Of a stretch of 21,576 nt of DNA, positions 7,099 through 15,580 are shown in pieces; position 1 is the stretch's first letter, and each line of letters begins with the position of its first letter. The DNA comes from a virus. Location: IMG/VR virus record IMGVR_UViG_3300033156_000233, positions 1-21,576 of that record. One strand, 5' to 3'. The translations under genes were made by a program, and so were the position numbers. The notes below the pieces were generated by a model, which was given only the letters and a program-made list of their open reading frames with translations, was not told where the DNA came from and ran no database searches.

Positions 7099-7983
7099 TC
7101 ACACCCTTAAATTAACCTTTTTCCAACTCCCTTCTTTCAAAAACTTATATTGCTTTTGACTTTTTAACGCCAAAACCAAACTGTCTCTAACCTTTAGACG
7201 TTTTGCCTTTGACTCGATATTCCAATACTGAAAAACTCTAGGAATTCTCGCCTTTAATTCCACTGGAAGCCCGCTGGCATGCACAGGTGGAATAAATCGC
7301 TTTTTTACAGCACGTAAAGAAAGAATGTAGGGAGTCTGATCCTTTGCTTTAATCCACAGAAATCCACTAATCTCCTTACCTTCTTCTAGCTTCTGTGTTG
7401 TTCCAACAATAGTAGGTTGAGCACCGGCAGTAAAAAATGTAAAATCCTTACCAAAGGGACGGAGAATGTATCTCCCTCTAAACGCTTTTCCCTCCGTAAA
7501 ATAAAACTCAAATTCATCTAACTTCCGTGTCAAATGCTCCACTTTACCTCTATCTACGACAGTCATGTAAGACCACCACTTCCGTAGCGCCCTTGCTCCA
7601 ACCGTACCTGGCGGGGAAATGTACTTTTTAACTTTCATCCAAGCTTTAGATTCCGGAAGTTTTACAGTAGCCGCCAAGCTTCGCTGGCCTTGTATTTCTC
7701 CAGTTTTAAAATCCAATTTAAAATTTTTAGGGTTCTTTATAACTTTCAGAAACTCAGACCAACCCTCTAGTCCATTAGGTCGATGTTTAACAGCCCCTGA
7801 TTTATAAATAAAGAGGGTAACGCCGATCATGCTACGAGGATCACCACAATATCCCATACGTAAATCTCCGTGTAACACACTTGCCCAGTGCACGTGAAGT
7901 ACATAATCAAACTTCCCCTCGCACCAAACTAAAAAAGGGGCCACATACCTCTTAAAGTCTTTTGATGTAATATTTTCTCCCAT
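7099..7983 (-). CDS. LigD 3'-phosphoesterase-like protein
   Basis: The 294-residue protein contains HWASVLHGDLR at residues 32-42. The spacing H-x5-H-x-D-x-R, with the A-S-x-L context, is the signature of the phosphoesterase domain of bacterial LigD (HHASRLHYDFR, H42/H48/D50/R52 in Pseudomonas LigD). The second family block follows at about residues 112-170: ISPPGTVGA, VVDRGKVEHL, FEFYFTEGKAFRGRYIL, matching IPEGxYGAG, WDRGxWE and LxGxxLxGxxxL. The third active-site His (H84 in LigD) has no clear counterpart. Known members trim 3' ends (ribonucleotide, 3'-phosphate) in end joining. The gene lies between the terminase and prohead protease genes. The start at 7983 has only a weak AGG. The C-terminal 100 residues are basic and unrecognised. 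Confidence 0.65.
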   Translation of the reverse strand: MGENITSKDFKRYVAPFLVWCEGKFDYVLHVHWASVLHGDLRMGYCGDPRSMIGVTLFIYKSGAVKHRPNGLEGWSEFLKVIKNPKNFKLDFKTGEIQGQRSLAATVKLPESKAWMKVKKYISPPGTVGARALRKWWSYMTVVDRGKVEHLTRKLDEFEFYFTEGKAFRGRYILRPFGKDFTFFTAGAQPTIVGTTQKLEEGKEISGFLWIKAKDQTPYILSLRAVKKRFIPPVHASGLPVELKARIPRVFQYWNIESKAKRLKVRDSLVLALKSQKQYKFLKEGSWKKVNLRV

Positions 7984-8022
7984 AACCTAATTAAAGCCGC
8001 CTACTAAACTCTAGGCAAGATG

Positions 8023-9468
8023 TTAGAGCTCGACAACAACATACCCACTCCCCGCTCTCTTCTTTTCTAGAAATAATCGAATGGCCTCACGACTAAACCA
8101 CCATGCGAAAACCGTGTCATCCTTCTTACTATAGGGATATGCTAGAACTTCTCTTTTCCACTGACACCAGGCACATTCACACTCAAGAGGGTGATTCCAA
8201 GAAGGTATCGCCCACATATTATTGTCGAGCTCGACCCTCAAAGAGGGAATACCAACAGAAATGAGATGCTTCTGAACCCCAGTGTAATAAGGTTTCAATG
8301 GTAACTTACTAACTTCCGCAATCCAGTCTTGCATCATTGACTGAGTTGCGTTTGACTCAATCATAATAACTTCGGGCTGGTAATGTCTATACATACGAAT
8401 AAGCTTGCGCGTAACGTCAGGGGACGATTGTTTTAATCTAACTATATCTACGGGCCAACGAAGAAGTGTCTCAACATTAACACGTGTTACGAAGATAACC
8501 GAGTAATCCTCCGACTTACCTGCGGAGATATCAACCCCAAAGTAACATTTCAATATTGAAGGATCGGTGTTACTGAACTCAGGTGGATTAGATCCAGGAG
8601 AAAGAGGCCAATCAGCTCGCTGCTTAAAACAATCAGGAGGGAAGAGCGCATTATCAACACGTGTTGGACGGTGACGAAAGCCCTTATCAAAAGCCAGTGG
8701 ATTTTCTTTCCATTTCTTGTAAAGCTTCTCTCGTGTCCAAACCTGTGGCCAAAGAGGATCAAAATTATCATTTATGGACCAAACTTTTCGAAATCCCCAA
8801 TCCTTATTCCGAAGGAGCTCGGAAAGAAGATCATCGTCGTCCCAAATAGTTCCAACTACAACAGCCTGATTTCCTTGAGGCTCAAGGGTATTCATCCAAG
8901 TATCATAAAACGCTTCCTTTACCTTCCTCCGTAATCCCGCTGTTACCGAATTTAAATTATCTACCATATCATCACCGATCACAACATCCGATCTCCCTCC
9001 AGCACCTGTCGATAAGATACTCCTTGCCTCAATTGTAGGATCTCGCAGAACCAACGATCTCTCAACATATAATCGGTCCTTAGTCCAATACCGTGTCTTG
9101 GCAGGTCTAATGTTGGGAAACACAAATTGATATCTCTTGTTAAAGAGAAGTGTACTTGAAACAGCGGATAAAATCTCACGCCCTTTATCAATCGAGTTTG
9201 TTATTATCTTTATCCTTATATTAGGGTTACGCCCAATTAACCAGGTGGAGTACGCGACAGAAACAACAGTCGTCTTTGAGTGCGCCCTAGGAGCGGCAAT
9301 TACTACGCGCGAGTGCGCCATAAGAGCATCGATCCACTCTCTATGCATTTCCGATACAGGGAAACCAAAAACAAAGATCAAATAGTGAAGGAAGCTATGT
9401 TGGCAAAGGATTCGAAGATTCTTAAGAGAAAGATGTAAGTTATTTCGCTTTAAACTTTGAAAAGGCAT
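8023..9468 (-). CDS. terL: terminase large subunit
   Basis: The 481-residue DNA-packaging motor has an ATPase domain with a Walker A variant APRAHSKT (residues 59-66) and Walker B VVIGDDM (162-168). It also has an RNase H-fold nuclease with acidic residues in YFGVDIS (D313), VIMIESN (E371) and KKDDTV (D450/D451). VVVGTIWDDDDL (203-214) is the usual coupling region. A His-Cys cluster (H426, C430, C432, C435) lies in the nuclease domain and could bind zinc. Length is normal for the family. The start at 9468 overlaps the upstream gene by 29 bases and has no strong ribosome-binding site, so translation is probably coupled. It lies downstream of the portal gene, the reverse of the more common order. 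Confidence 0.92.
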   Translation of the reverse strand: MPFQSLKRNNLHLSLKNLRILCQHSFLHYLIFVFGFPVSEMHREWIDALMAHSRVVIAAPRAHSKTTVVSVAYSTWLIGRNPNIRIKIITNSIDKGREILSAVSSTLLFNKRYQFVFPNIRPAKTRYWTKDRLYVERSLVLRDPTIEARSILSTGAGGRSDVVIGDDMVDNLNSVTAGLRRKVKEAFYDTWMNTLEPQGNQAVVVGTIWDDDDLLSELLRNKDWGFRKVWSINDNFDPLWPQVWTREKLYKKWKENPLAFDKGFRHRPTRVDNALFPPDCFKQRADWPLSPGSNPPEFSNTDPSILKCYFGVDISAGKSEDYSVIFVTRVNVETLLRWPVDIVRLKQSSPDVTRKLIRMYRHYQPEVIMIESNATQSMMQDWIAEVSKLPLKPYYTGVQKHLISVGIPSLRVELDNNMWAIPSWNHPLECECAWCQWKREVLAYPYSKKDDTVFAWWFSREAIRLFLEKKRAGSGYVVVEL

Positions 9469-9808
9469 CTACGACTTCTTTAAACTCCTGTAACGCTTGA
9501 TATGCGAGATCTTCCTCACCCTTTTTGCGTTTACCGTGTAATTCGTGTTTGAATTTTAATACTAACTCCAAACCACGGAGAATGTCACCCCAATTTTTAG
9601 GCTTAATGCTCTCATCCTCTCGAAGTACATTAATGATCCGCTGAGCAATGGTATCAATCGCTTCTTGCTCCGGCAAACCGGAACTTTCTTCCTCAAAGTC
9701 CTCAACAGGATCGTCAACGACCTCCGACTTCCCCAAGCCCAGTATTGGAGGTATATCTATATCCTCAATAGAAGGGAGTCCAAAAGCGTCTTTAACTTTC
9801 TTTGACAT
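9440..9808 (-). CDS. small protein in the small-terminase position
   Basis: The 122-residue protein starts at ATG 9808, with AGGAGG (9826-9821) 12 bases upstream. The first half is acidic and probably disordered (DDPVEDFEEESSGLPEQEA). The second half is helical (DTIAQRIINVLREDE, NWGDILRGLELVLKFKHELH, EEFVDAF-like end). Size and position directly before terL would suit a small terminase subunit, but I see no clear N-terminal helix-turn-helix, so this is positional. The gene overlaps both neighbours. Confidence 0.4.
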   Translation of the reverse strand: MSKKVKDAFGLPSIEDIDIPPILGLGKSEVVDDPVEDFEEESSGLPEQEAIDTIAQRIINVLREDESIKPKNWGDILRGLELVLKFKHELHGKRKKGEEDLAYQALQEFKEVVDAFSKFKAK

Positions 9809-10454
9809 CTTTAAACATTTCCTCCTGAGGAATCTCAACTCCCCAACTCGGTACAAGAAAGTACCGAGAAGGCAGTTTCAAATTAATATCAAAGTAATTT
9901 GCCTCAGAGAACTTCAAAGGTACCTCCTTTACACCGCCATCTGTAAAAACAATCCTTGTTAGTTTCTCTTTGACTTGTTGAAACTCTTTATTAAAAGTTC
10001 TGCTATTCGTTCGACATACGACACCTTCGGGCGAATAAAACCAAACCCCTATCGTTATATCTCGCCCTCTCAAACGCTCAAGTACGTAACCTCTATGTAC
10101 CTGTTTAAGAGTGCGATTATGACTCCCCGCGTTTGCAGGAAGTACCACTTTCTTCTGCGCCCTTTCCTTATCAGTAATACAATAAAAATCAGGAGCTAAT
10201 ACAGAACCGAGCTCTTCAGGAGTAAACTTCACCAACCGAACAGTTACTGGGGAATAACTCAAGCGAACTTCTCCTTCAACGAGCTCACTCCCCTCTAACT
10301 GAACGCCTCTCGAGAGAGCCTCTTGAAGAAATCGGTTCTTTGTACTAACAGACATGTTTCCTTCCTTCCACAACCAGGTCCCTACTAATGTACCATCTTT
10401 ATCTACAATATACCCAATCTTAGACTCTATCTCTTTGACAAACTGGTTAGCCAC
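9792..10454 (-). CDS. unrecognised protein of the packaging module
   Basis: The 220-residue protein starts with GTG at 10454 behind AGGAGG (seven-base spacer) and overlaps the end of the portal fusion by 28 bases. I do not recognise a family. It is mixed alpha/beta and basic, with a central segment (VLPANAGSHNRTLKQVHRGY, then GRDITIGVWFYSPEGVVCRT) that looks like a compact folded core. The strong coupling to the portal gene on one side and the terminase pair on the other suggests a role in packaging or head assembly. Confidence 0.7.
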   Translation of the reverse strand: MANQFVKEIESKIGYIVDKDGTLVGTWLWKEGNMSVSTKNRFLQEALSRGVQLEGSELVEGEVRLSYSPVTVRLVKFTPEELGSVLAPDFYCITDKERAQKKVVLPANAGSHNRTLKQVHRGYVLERLRGRDITIGVWFYSPEGVVCRTNSRTFNKEFQQVKEKLTRIVFTDGGVKEVPLKFSEANYFDINLKLPSRYFLVPSWGVEIPQEEMFKDVKES

Positions 10455-13400
10455 TTCGTAGCCTCCTTCCGTGTTTTAAAGGTAGAGAGTTTTTCATAAA
10501 TATCAACCAAATTCGTCCTGCCCTCCGTTACAGCGGAAACTATCTTATCCATCAAGATATCTAAGTCCTCTTTCTTAACTTTTAAAGTCTTCTCAAGAAG
10601 ATCTCGCACGTCTTTAAGAGTAACGAGCGTCTTCCTAGGAGGTGCTGCCTTCGCTTTCTTTGGAACCTCTTTTGGTTTTGGTTCCTTGCTTGGCATCTTC
10701 TCCTTCTCAGGTGCTCTTAAGAATTTATCGATCGCGTCCTTAATGCGTTTGCGAATATCTTCGCCCTCCTTTTTAGCTGCGCCCTCAAACAACCCGACCA
10801 GTTCCTCGATACCAACATCCTCCTTAACATGTGCCCACAATAGCTGTGGAGTTAACCCTTTTACTTGGTCCCTCGTCAAGCCGAGGCGCGTCAAAGCTTC
10901 AAAAACTCTTTGCCACATAGGATGCTTGCTAATAAGAGTTTCAGGTCTAACAACAAGGTCTTGAAGGAGTGACTCCATAAAAAGGAACAACTCAGGGTCA
11001 CTAAAATACAAGATAGAAGGATTACTTATGTATGTAGCAAAAACCTCCGCAAAAGATTCGTCGATACTCTGCAACGAGTACAAGCGCAAGGGAAGGGCCC
11101 AATTTCTTAATGCCGTTTGAAGTTTAGGATAAATAGGCTTAAAGACTTCGTCCCTAAAAATGTCTCTTGATCCCAAAAAAAAGCTGCCTAACGTATTCTT
11201 TTCACTCGCGTCTAACATCTCGCTCATGTACCCCATAAATTTCTGGGCCTCTTTTTCGGTAAGATAGGGCAGAGTCTGTTCATAAAAAGGTATTAAAATC
11301 CTCTCTCTATAAACAAAGGCAAACGCATCTCTCATTGAAGAACGCGCAACAAAATGTCTTTCAAAAACATGATGCCCTAACTCGTGAAGGAACTGAAAAG
11401 TATCTCCTGTAGTCGTTATGGAACCGACAAACGACTTTGAAAAATCCTTATAAGATCCTTCCAAGGAATAAGAGGCGTCATAACGAGAGACATCGGATAA
11501 TTTAATACTCGCCAGGCCGTCCCAAAAGGATGATACTCTTAACGAGGGGTGTGCTTGTAATATATCCATCAGTTTATCACGAAACTCAGAATCAACATGC
11601 GATATTCGCGAAAGAATCTTTTCAGGAGTTTGAGTCGCTCGCCAAGGAGCCGTACGGGCTTTGCGAACCCTATCTATCCACTTTGCATAGGAGGTTGGGG
11701 ACCAGAAATTCGCAGCGAGAAGCTCTCGAAAAGCGGTCATCCCAACGATATCCTCTCTATGCGGGCTAAAAATCGACGCCCGAAACATGTGAATAAAAAA
11801 CTCTCGAGAGTCAAAGTAAGCCTTAGGAGGGAGATCAAAAAGCTTCAAGGACAAATCCTTGAAAGGCTCAAAGTTCCCTTCCAACCACGGATCCTTCAAT
11901 TCAGCAGGCAAAAACTTCTCTAAATAACCATCCCACAACGACTTTCTCGCCCTCTCCATTACAGACATCAACTCGGCAACAAACGGAGAGCTTGGATATT
12001 GAAAATTTTGCCGAAGAAGGATATTTAAAGCCGTCGCATCAACAAAAGCTGCGCGAATCTGATCCTCGGAAAACGATGCCGGAATCTCAAGAACATTTCG
12101 AATTGCGTCGTATCTAGGTTGCGTAAGCGCCTTGTGTAAACGTACCTCCTTAAATAACGAAACGTATGAAGGTTCGCGTAACTGAGGGGTTTTCTTTAAC
12201 GCATCGACTATCTTTTTATCGATACGTTCAACAATATCCGAAAAAGCGAGTGCTACTTCTTTCGCCGGAACGTGAAGATTTTTTAAACTTATTTTCTCCC
12301 CAATCCACTTATTCACAGCTGCCTGAGATATATTTGAAATAGGCTCAAGAACACATCTACAGTTATGCCCGCATCTAACTCCGTATCCGGGCCAAGTCTG
12401 GAGTAACTCTAACATAGAAGGCCTAAAAACTCTCCCCTGAAGTGCTGCACAATCTTCACAGTTACCACTCCAGAGACATTTACCGTTTCTCATAACATAA
12501 AGAGTGTGCCACTTAGGAAGGGTCACATCGTAAACTTTGCCCTTGTAATAAGTACGATGTATTACCGCATCGCTAACAAAGCTTAAGTCACTAGGGACTG
12601 AATCAATCCCTAAAGGAACTTTGTGATAAAAAGAAACCTTTGCATATTTAATTAAATCTTCAGAAAGAGTTCTCCTGAGTCCCTCTCCAACATATACAAA
12701 ACATTGATGGTCGGGGGTTACTAATAGGTCAGTCTGATTACCTTCAAAATGAATCATCTCCCCGTCGTACTCAAATGACTGATAAGCAACCGGTTTCACC
12801 CACTCAACTTGGGACAGGTCTCTAGGATTAATACTCAACATCTTCTCCGATCCATCTAAGTCTTTAAAAAACTTCCAGCCTTTATCCGTTAACACCCGTG
12901 TCTCTTCATCATAACATGTAACATCATCACTAATACCTACCCACCTCAAAAGAACTCCCTGAGTTTCCTCAAAGAGCCTTGAAACAAGAACCAGCGGAAG
13001 ATTTGCAAAGAGTGTAACAAATCCTGCAATGGCGATAACGGAGCGCATGAAATTGTCAAAATCCTTCTTAACCTGCTCCCAACTACCTCTTTTTGCCTCA
13101 TTATGTATAGTATCTAACCGATTCTTCCAATTCCGAATGGCTTCTTCCCGCAGGCGTCGATCGTGTTCTTCAATTTCCTTATTAATCACGTCTTTGTCAA
13201 AAGTGTCTAACCCCCAAAATTGAGCTACTCGCTCATAACCAAGATCTACCGCGTCCTCTTCATATGAGTCAAGTATCCCTTCAACCGATAAAAGAAGCGG
13301 TACGTAAGAAGGGAGGACAGATGCCGTCTGACGTAACATAACCCGCTCTTCAAACGAGGAACGATAATCTAGCAATAACTTCTTTAAATCATCTTGCATC

Positions 13401-14707
13401 GATTTCAAAAGGTTCATTCGTTTCAACACAAACCTGGCCGTTCTTTCATCAGGAAGCAGTGACAAATTCTTCAGTTGCTCGACCTTCTCAAGCGAGAGTG
13501 CTCGGGTAAGATCAAGTTCGTGCTCAGGGGCCGTTAACGGTACAACCGGCTCTTCTTGAGAAGGTTGTTGCGATTTACCCAAAGGTGTCAATCCCTGAGG
13601 TTGCATCACAGAAATCTGATCACCTCCCTTCACTGGAGGGAGGTACATAAACTGTCTTGCTTCGTTAGGCGAAATCAACCCCGATTTTGTCCCTTCAATT
13701 ATTCTCTGGAGAGAATGAGCGGGTGGCACCTTGAACTTAAATGTTACCCCATACGGCTTAAGAAATCTGTTCAAACGATTCTGAATCGCTCGTGCAACAG
13801 TAGGTACAAGTGTTGAGTACATCAAATCTTCATTGGACTCCGCCTGAAGTAAACTACTCCCGGGTGGGACGAATCCAAAAGCACTACGTACTAACCAGTC
13901 AAGTCTATCTAAGAATGTAGACACCATTTGAATATCAAACTGTTTTACTAACTCAATCCACTCGCCTTTTCCCGCACCCCATACAATAGGGATCTTTACT
14001 TTATCACCAGCAACCAGAGAAGTTAAGTCCTCCTGAAACTTGTTAACTACGTCTTCGCTAAGCTCTTCCGGGAATATAAAGGCACCAATTGGTTTTCGGG
14101 AGTCAGGGTCGCTCTTAACTAGATTCTTTAAAAGACTCGCAACTTCATAAGTTAAGGACTCGAGAATAGGAATTCCTTCGCTCGCGTAAGTTTTAGGAAC
14201 AAGTTGTATATATACTAAATCGTCCGGCTGGAAGCGATAAACCTTACCGAGTCCAACTTGTTGAATATACCCGCGCAGGCGCCCATCCCTTTCATAAACA
14301 GGATGAAAAGTCGCTGCATCTCTGGCGGTAAAACCGGTTAAACGACCACCGACAGTCTTCAAAGGAACCAAAACACCCCTGTTCAAAACAAGTATATCTA
14401 CAGTCAAAGCAATCAAAGTATCTCGAAACGTTTCTCCAGTTACAGTCTCGCGAACGAATATGAGATCAACAACTTCTTTCTTCTTTAACCCTAACTGTAC
14501 ATCATACTCCCGTGGCAAATCAGCAACTGCACTGGCAATCTGTTCTACACAACGTCTAACAATACTAGTCTCTCGATAAATTTGGCGTAGCTCAGACGCA
14601 GAAAGAATGGACGTCAAACTCAAGGCCAGGCTAGTCGATATTGAAGCCTCACCTACTGCCTTCTCTCGAACTTTCTGTTCCTTTTTCTCTTCGAGCTGTC
14701 TTTCCAC
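10427..14707 (-). CDS. portal-MuF-zincin fusion protein with intein
   Basis: The 1426-residue product begins with GTG at 14707 behind AGGAGG. Residues 20-400 are a phage portal protein: the AASELRQ-like helix and IVRRCVEQIASAVADLP at the start, FRDTLIALTVDILVLNRG, VYRFQPDDLVYIQLV, and SAFGFVPPGSSL. After a linker, a MuF (SPP1 gp7-like) domain runs from about 500 to 800, split by an intein at 598-749. Its joined motif is WVGISDDVT plus CEDCAALQGRVF, then GHNCRCVLEP. Residues 1080-1230 form a zinc metallopeptidase: HELGH at 1108-1112 and DESFAEVF with the likely third ligand E1221. The C-terminus has a Lys/Pro linker and a helical tail. After splicing the protein would be 1274 residues. Portal and MuF are usually separate genes. 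A promoter-like sequence lies upstream. Confidence 0.85.
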   Translation of the reverse strand: MERQLEEKKEQKVREKAVGEASISTSLALSLTSILSASELRQIYRETSIVRRCVEQIASAVADLPREYDVQLGLKKKEVVDLIFVRETVTGETFRDTLIALTVDILVLNRGVLVPLKTVGGRLTGFTARDAATFHPVYERDGRLRGYIQQVGLGKVYRFQPDDLVYIQLVPKTYASEGIPILESLTYEVASLLKNLVKSDPDSRKPIGAFIFPEELSEDVVNKFQEDLTSLVAGDKVKIPIVWGAGKGEWIELVKQFDIQMVSTFLDRLDWLVRSAFGFVPPGSSLLQAESNEDLMYSTLVPTVARAIQNRLNRFLKPYGVTFKFKVPPAHSLQRIIEGTKSGLISPNEARQFMYLPPVKGGDQISVMQPQGLTPLGKSQQPSQEEPVVPLTAPEHELDLTRALSLEKVEQLKNLSLLPDERTARFVLKRMNLLKSMQDDLKKLLLDYRSSFEERVMLRQTASVLPSYVPLLLSVEGILDSYEEDAVDLGYERVAQFWGLDTFDKDVINKEIEEHDRRLREEAIRNWKNRLDTIHNEAKRGSWEQVKKDFDNFMRSVIAIAGFVTLFANLPLVLVSRLFEETQGVLLRWVGISDDVTCYDEETRVLTDKGWKFFKDLDGSEKMLSINPRDLSQVEWVKPVAYQSFEYDGEMIHFEGNQTDLLVTPDHQCFVYVGEGLRRTLSEDLIKYAKVSFYHKVPLGIDSVPSDLSFVSDAVIHRTYYKGKVYDVTLPKWHTLYVMRNGKCLWSGNCEDCAALQGRVFRPSMLELLQTWPGYGVRCGHNCRCVLEPISNISQAAVNKWIGEKISLKNLHVPAKEVALAFSDIVERIDKKIVDALKKTPQLREPSYVSLFKEVRLHKALTQPRYDAIRNVLEIPASFSEDQIRAAFVDATALNILLRQNFQYPSSPFVAELMSVMERARKSLWDGYLEKFLPAELKDPWLEGNFEPFKDLSLKLFDLPPKAYFDSREFFIHMFRASIFSPHREDIVGMTAFRELLAANFWSPTSYAKWIDRVRKARTAPWRATQTPEKILSRISHVDSEFRDKLMDILQAHPSLRVSSFWDGLASIKLSDVSRYDASYSLEGSYKDFSKSFVGSITTTGDTFQFLHELGHHVFERHFVARSSMRDAFAFVYRERILIPFYEQTLPYLTEKEAQKFMGYMSEMLDASEKNTLGSFFLGSRDIFRDEVFKPIYPKLQTALRNWALPLRLYSLQSIDESFAEVFATYISNPSILYFSDPELFLFMESLLQDLVVRPETLISKHPMWQRVFEALTRLGLTRDQVKGLTPQLLWAHVKEDVGIEELVGLFEGAAKKEGEDIRKRIKDAIDKFLRAPEKEKMPSKEPKPKEVPKKAKAAPPRKTLVTLKDVRDLLEKTLKVKKEDLDILMDKIVSAVTEGRTNLVDIYEKLSTFKTRKEATKWLTSLSKR
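12461..12916 (-). other. mini-intein (Hint domain) inside the MuF motif
   Basis: The segment codes for exactly 152 residues (598-749 of the fusion) and starts with Cys in CYDEETRVLTDKGW (block A). Block B is NQTDLLVTPDHQCFV. Block F is YKGKVYDVTLPKWHTLYVM. It ends LWSGN, followed by Cys as the +1 residue. There is no room for a homing endonuclease. The usual penultimate His is Gly here, as in a subset of phage inteins. Removing it restores T-CEDC, the conserved CxxC of MuF domains. Splicing is expected but not proven. Confidence 0.88.
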
Positions 14708-14728
14708 AAATCTCCCTCCTGCTACGGG

Positions 14729-14757
14729 TTGACTTCAACTTTTTTCATCTTTATACT
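14729..14757 (+). promoter_or_regulatory. sigma70 promoter for the nucleotidyltransferase gene
   Basis: TTGACT at 14729-14734 and TATACT at 14752-14757 are separated by exactly 17 bases, giving five of six matches to each consensus hexamer. Transcription would start near 14764, leaving a leader of about 25 bases with AAGGAG before the ATG at 14789. It is the best promoter match I saw in the window. Confidence 0.7.
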
Positions 14758-14779
14758 AAAAAACACATTAACGAAGCAA
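14750..14779 (-). promoter_or_regulatory. possible divergent promoter for the structural operon
   Basis: On the minus strand TTGCTT (14779-14774) and TATAAA (14755-14750) are 18 bases apart. This is a weaker match than the plus-strand promoter, but it faces the portal gene start at 14707. Its -10 box overlaps the -10 box of the plus-strand promoter, so RNA polymerase could hold only one at a time. Confidence 0.35.
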
Positions 14780-14788
14780 GGAGTAAAA

Positions 14789-15580
14789 ATGAAAATAGCA
14801 CAGCTTTTGGGCGCAAACTTATCAAAAATCTCGACAAAAGATTTAATCTTTAAGCACTCCATCATAATTGCATTGATTAAAAAGGCCCGCAAAACTAAAA
14901 AGGGCGCAGGGGGCTTGTCACTCTCTCAACTCTTAAACCTGGACAAACTTATAGTTAAGGAACTTAATAAAAGGGGTGTCAATGCACATCGAGTTAAAAG
15001 GGGACTCGATAGGATTTTGCCGTTCCAAATCAAAAATCCGTTCATTATTGTCACTGGATCCATCTTCTACGGAACTCCACACGACCTTGACTTTATGATT
15101 TTCACCCCTTTTAAGATCGAAGATGACCCTATCGCCCGACTAGCAAGAGAAAGTCTTAATAAATTCCTACCCCACTATGTACACTGGTCAAATTCATACT
15201 ACGGAACACCATTTTCAACATTTGCATCCGTCTATAACCTCGAAGTAACTCCTAAGATGCTCAGTAGAAAGTATGCCCCCATGTTCCCAAAAGGGAACGC
15301 TAAACCCATTTCCATTGATTTAGGAAAAATTTTGAGCAGTTTACCGGACAAACTGATTCTCATAAAGAACTTTATACATTACGCGCCTGCATACCATCTT
15401 TTTCTCGCTCCCAAGCTTCCTATTTACTATTTTGTCCCTCTCTATATAAGACTACAAAGAATGTTTCCGGTAGAAGAAAGGCCTGAAATAAAAACAATAA
15501 AAGGGCGAGTACACCAGAACTGTATTCCGGTATATAACTTGATTCTTCGAAAGGTCCCTTTTAAGGTCACCGAAATGTAA
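14789..15580 (+). CDS. nucleotidyltransferase-fold protein, lone plus-strand gene
   Basis: The start is ATG 14789, with AAGGAG five bases upstream, giving 263 residues. The key motif is TGSIFYGTPHDLDFMIF, with G90-S91, G95, D99 and D101. This is the GSxxxG-x3-DxD motif of the DNA polymerase beta-like nucleotidyltransferase superfamily; D177 in PISIDLG could be the third metal-binding Asp. The N-terminal 80 residues are basic and helical, and the C-terminal 80 are aromatic-rich. Such folds include tRNA- or protein-modifying enzymes and MNT/AbiEii-type toxins, and I cannot choose between them. It is the only plus-strand gene, has its own promoter, and runs head-on into the minus-strand cluster with no bases between stop codons and no visible terminator. 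Confidence 0.7.
   Translation: MKIAQLLGANLSKISTKDLIFKHSIIIALIKKARKTKKGAGGLSLSQLLNLDKLIVKELNKRGVNAHRVKRGLDRILPFQIKNPFIIVTGSIFYGTPHDLDFMIFTPFKIEDDPIARLARESLNKFLPHYVHWSNSYYGTPFSTFASVYNLEVTPKMLSRKYAPMFPKGNAKPISIDLGKILSSLPDKLILIKNFIHYAPAYHLFLAPKLPIYYFVPLYIRLQRMFPVEERPEIKTIKGRVHQNCIPVYNLILRKVPFKVTEM

Noticed and set aside
11597-11923. A 108-codon plus-strand open frame inside the portal fusion
   Set aside because: No start signal and low-complexity basic translation; it is a shadow of the zincin-upstream region.
10427-14707. Possibility that the 1426-codon frame is an assembly artefact joining several genes
   Set aside because: The frame is continuous, the domains follow each other with plausible linkers, and no internal stop or strong internal start was seen; it should still be checked against reads.
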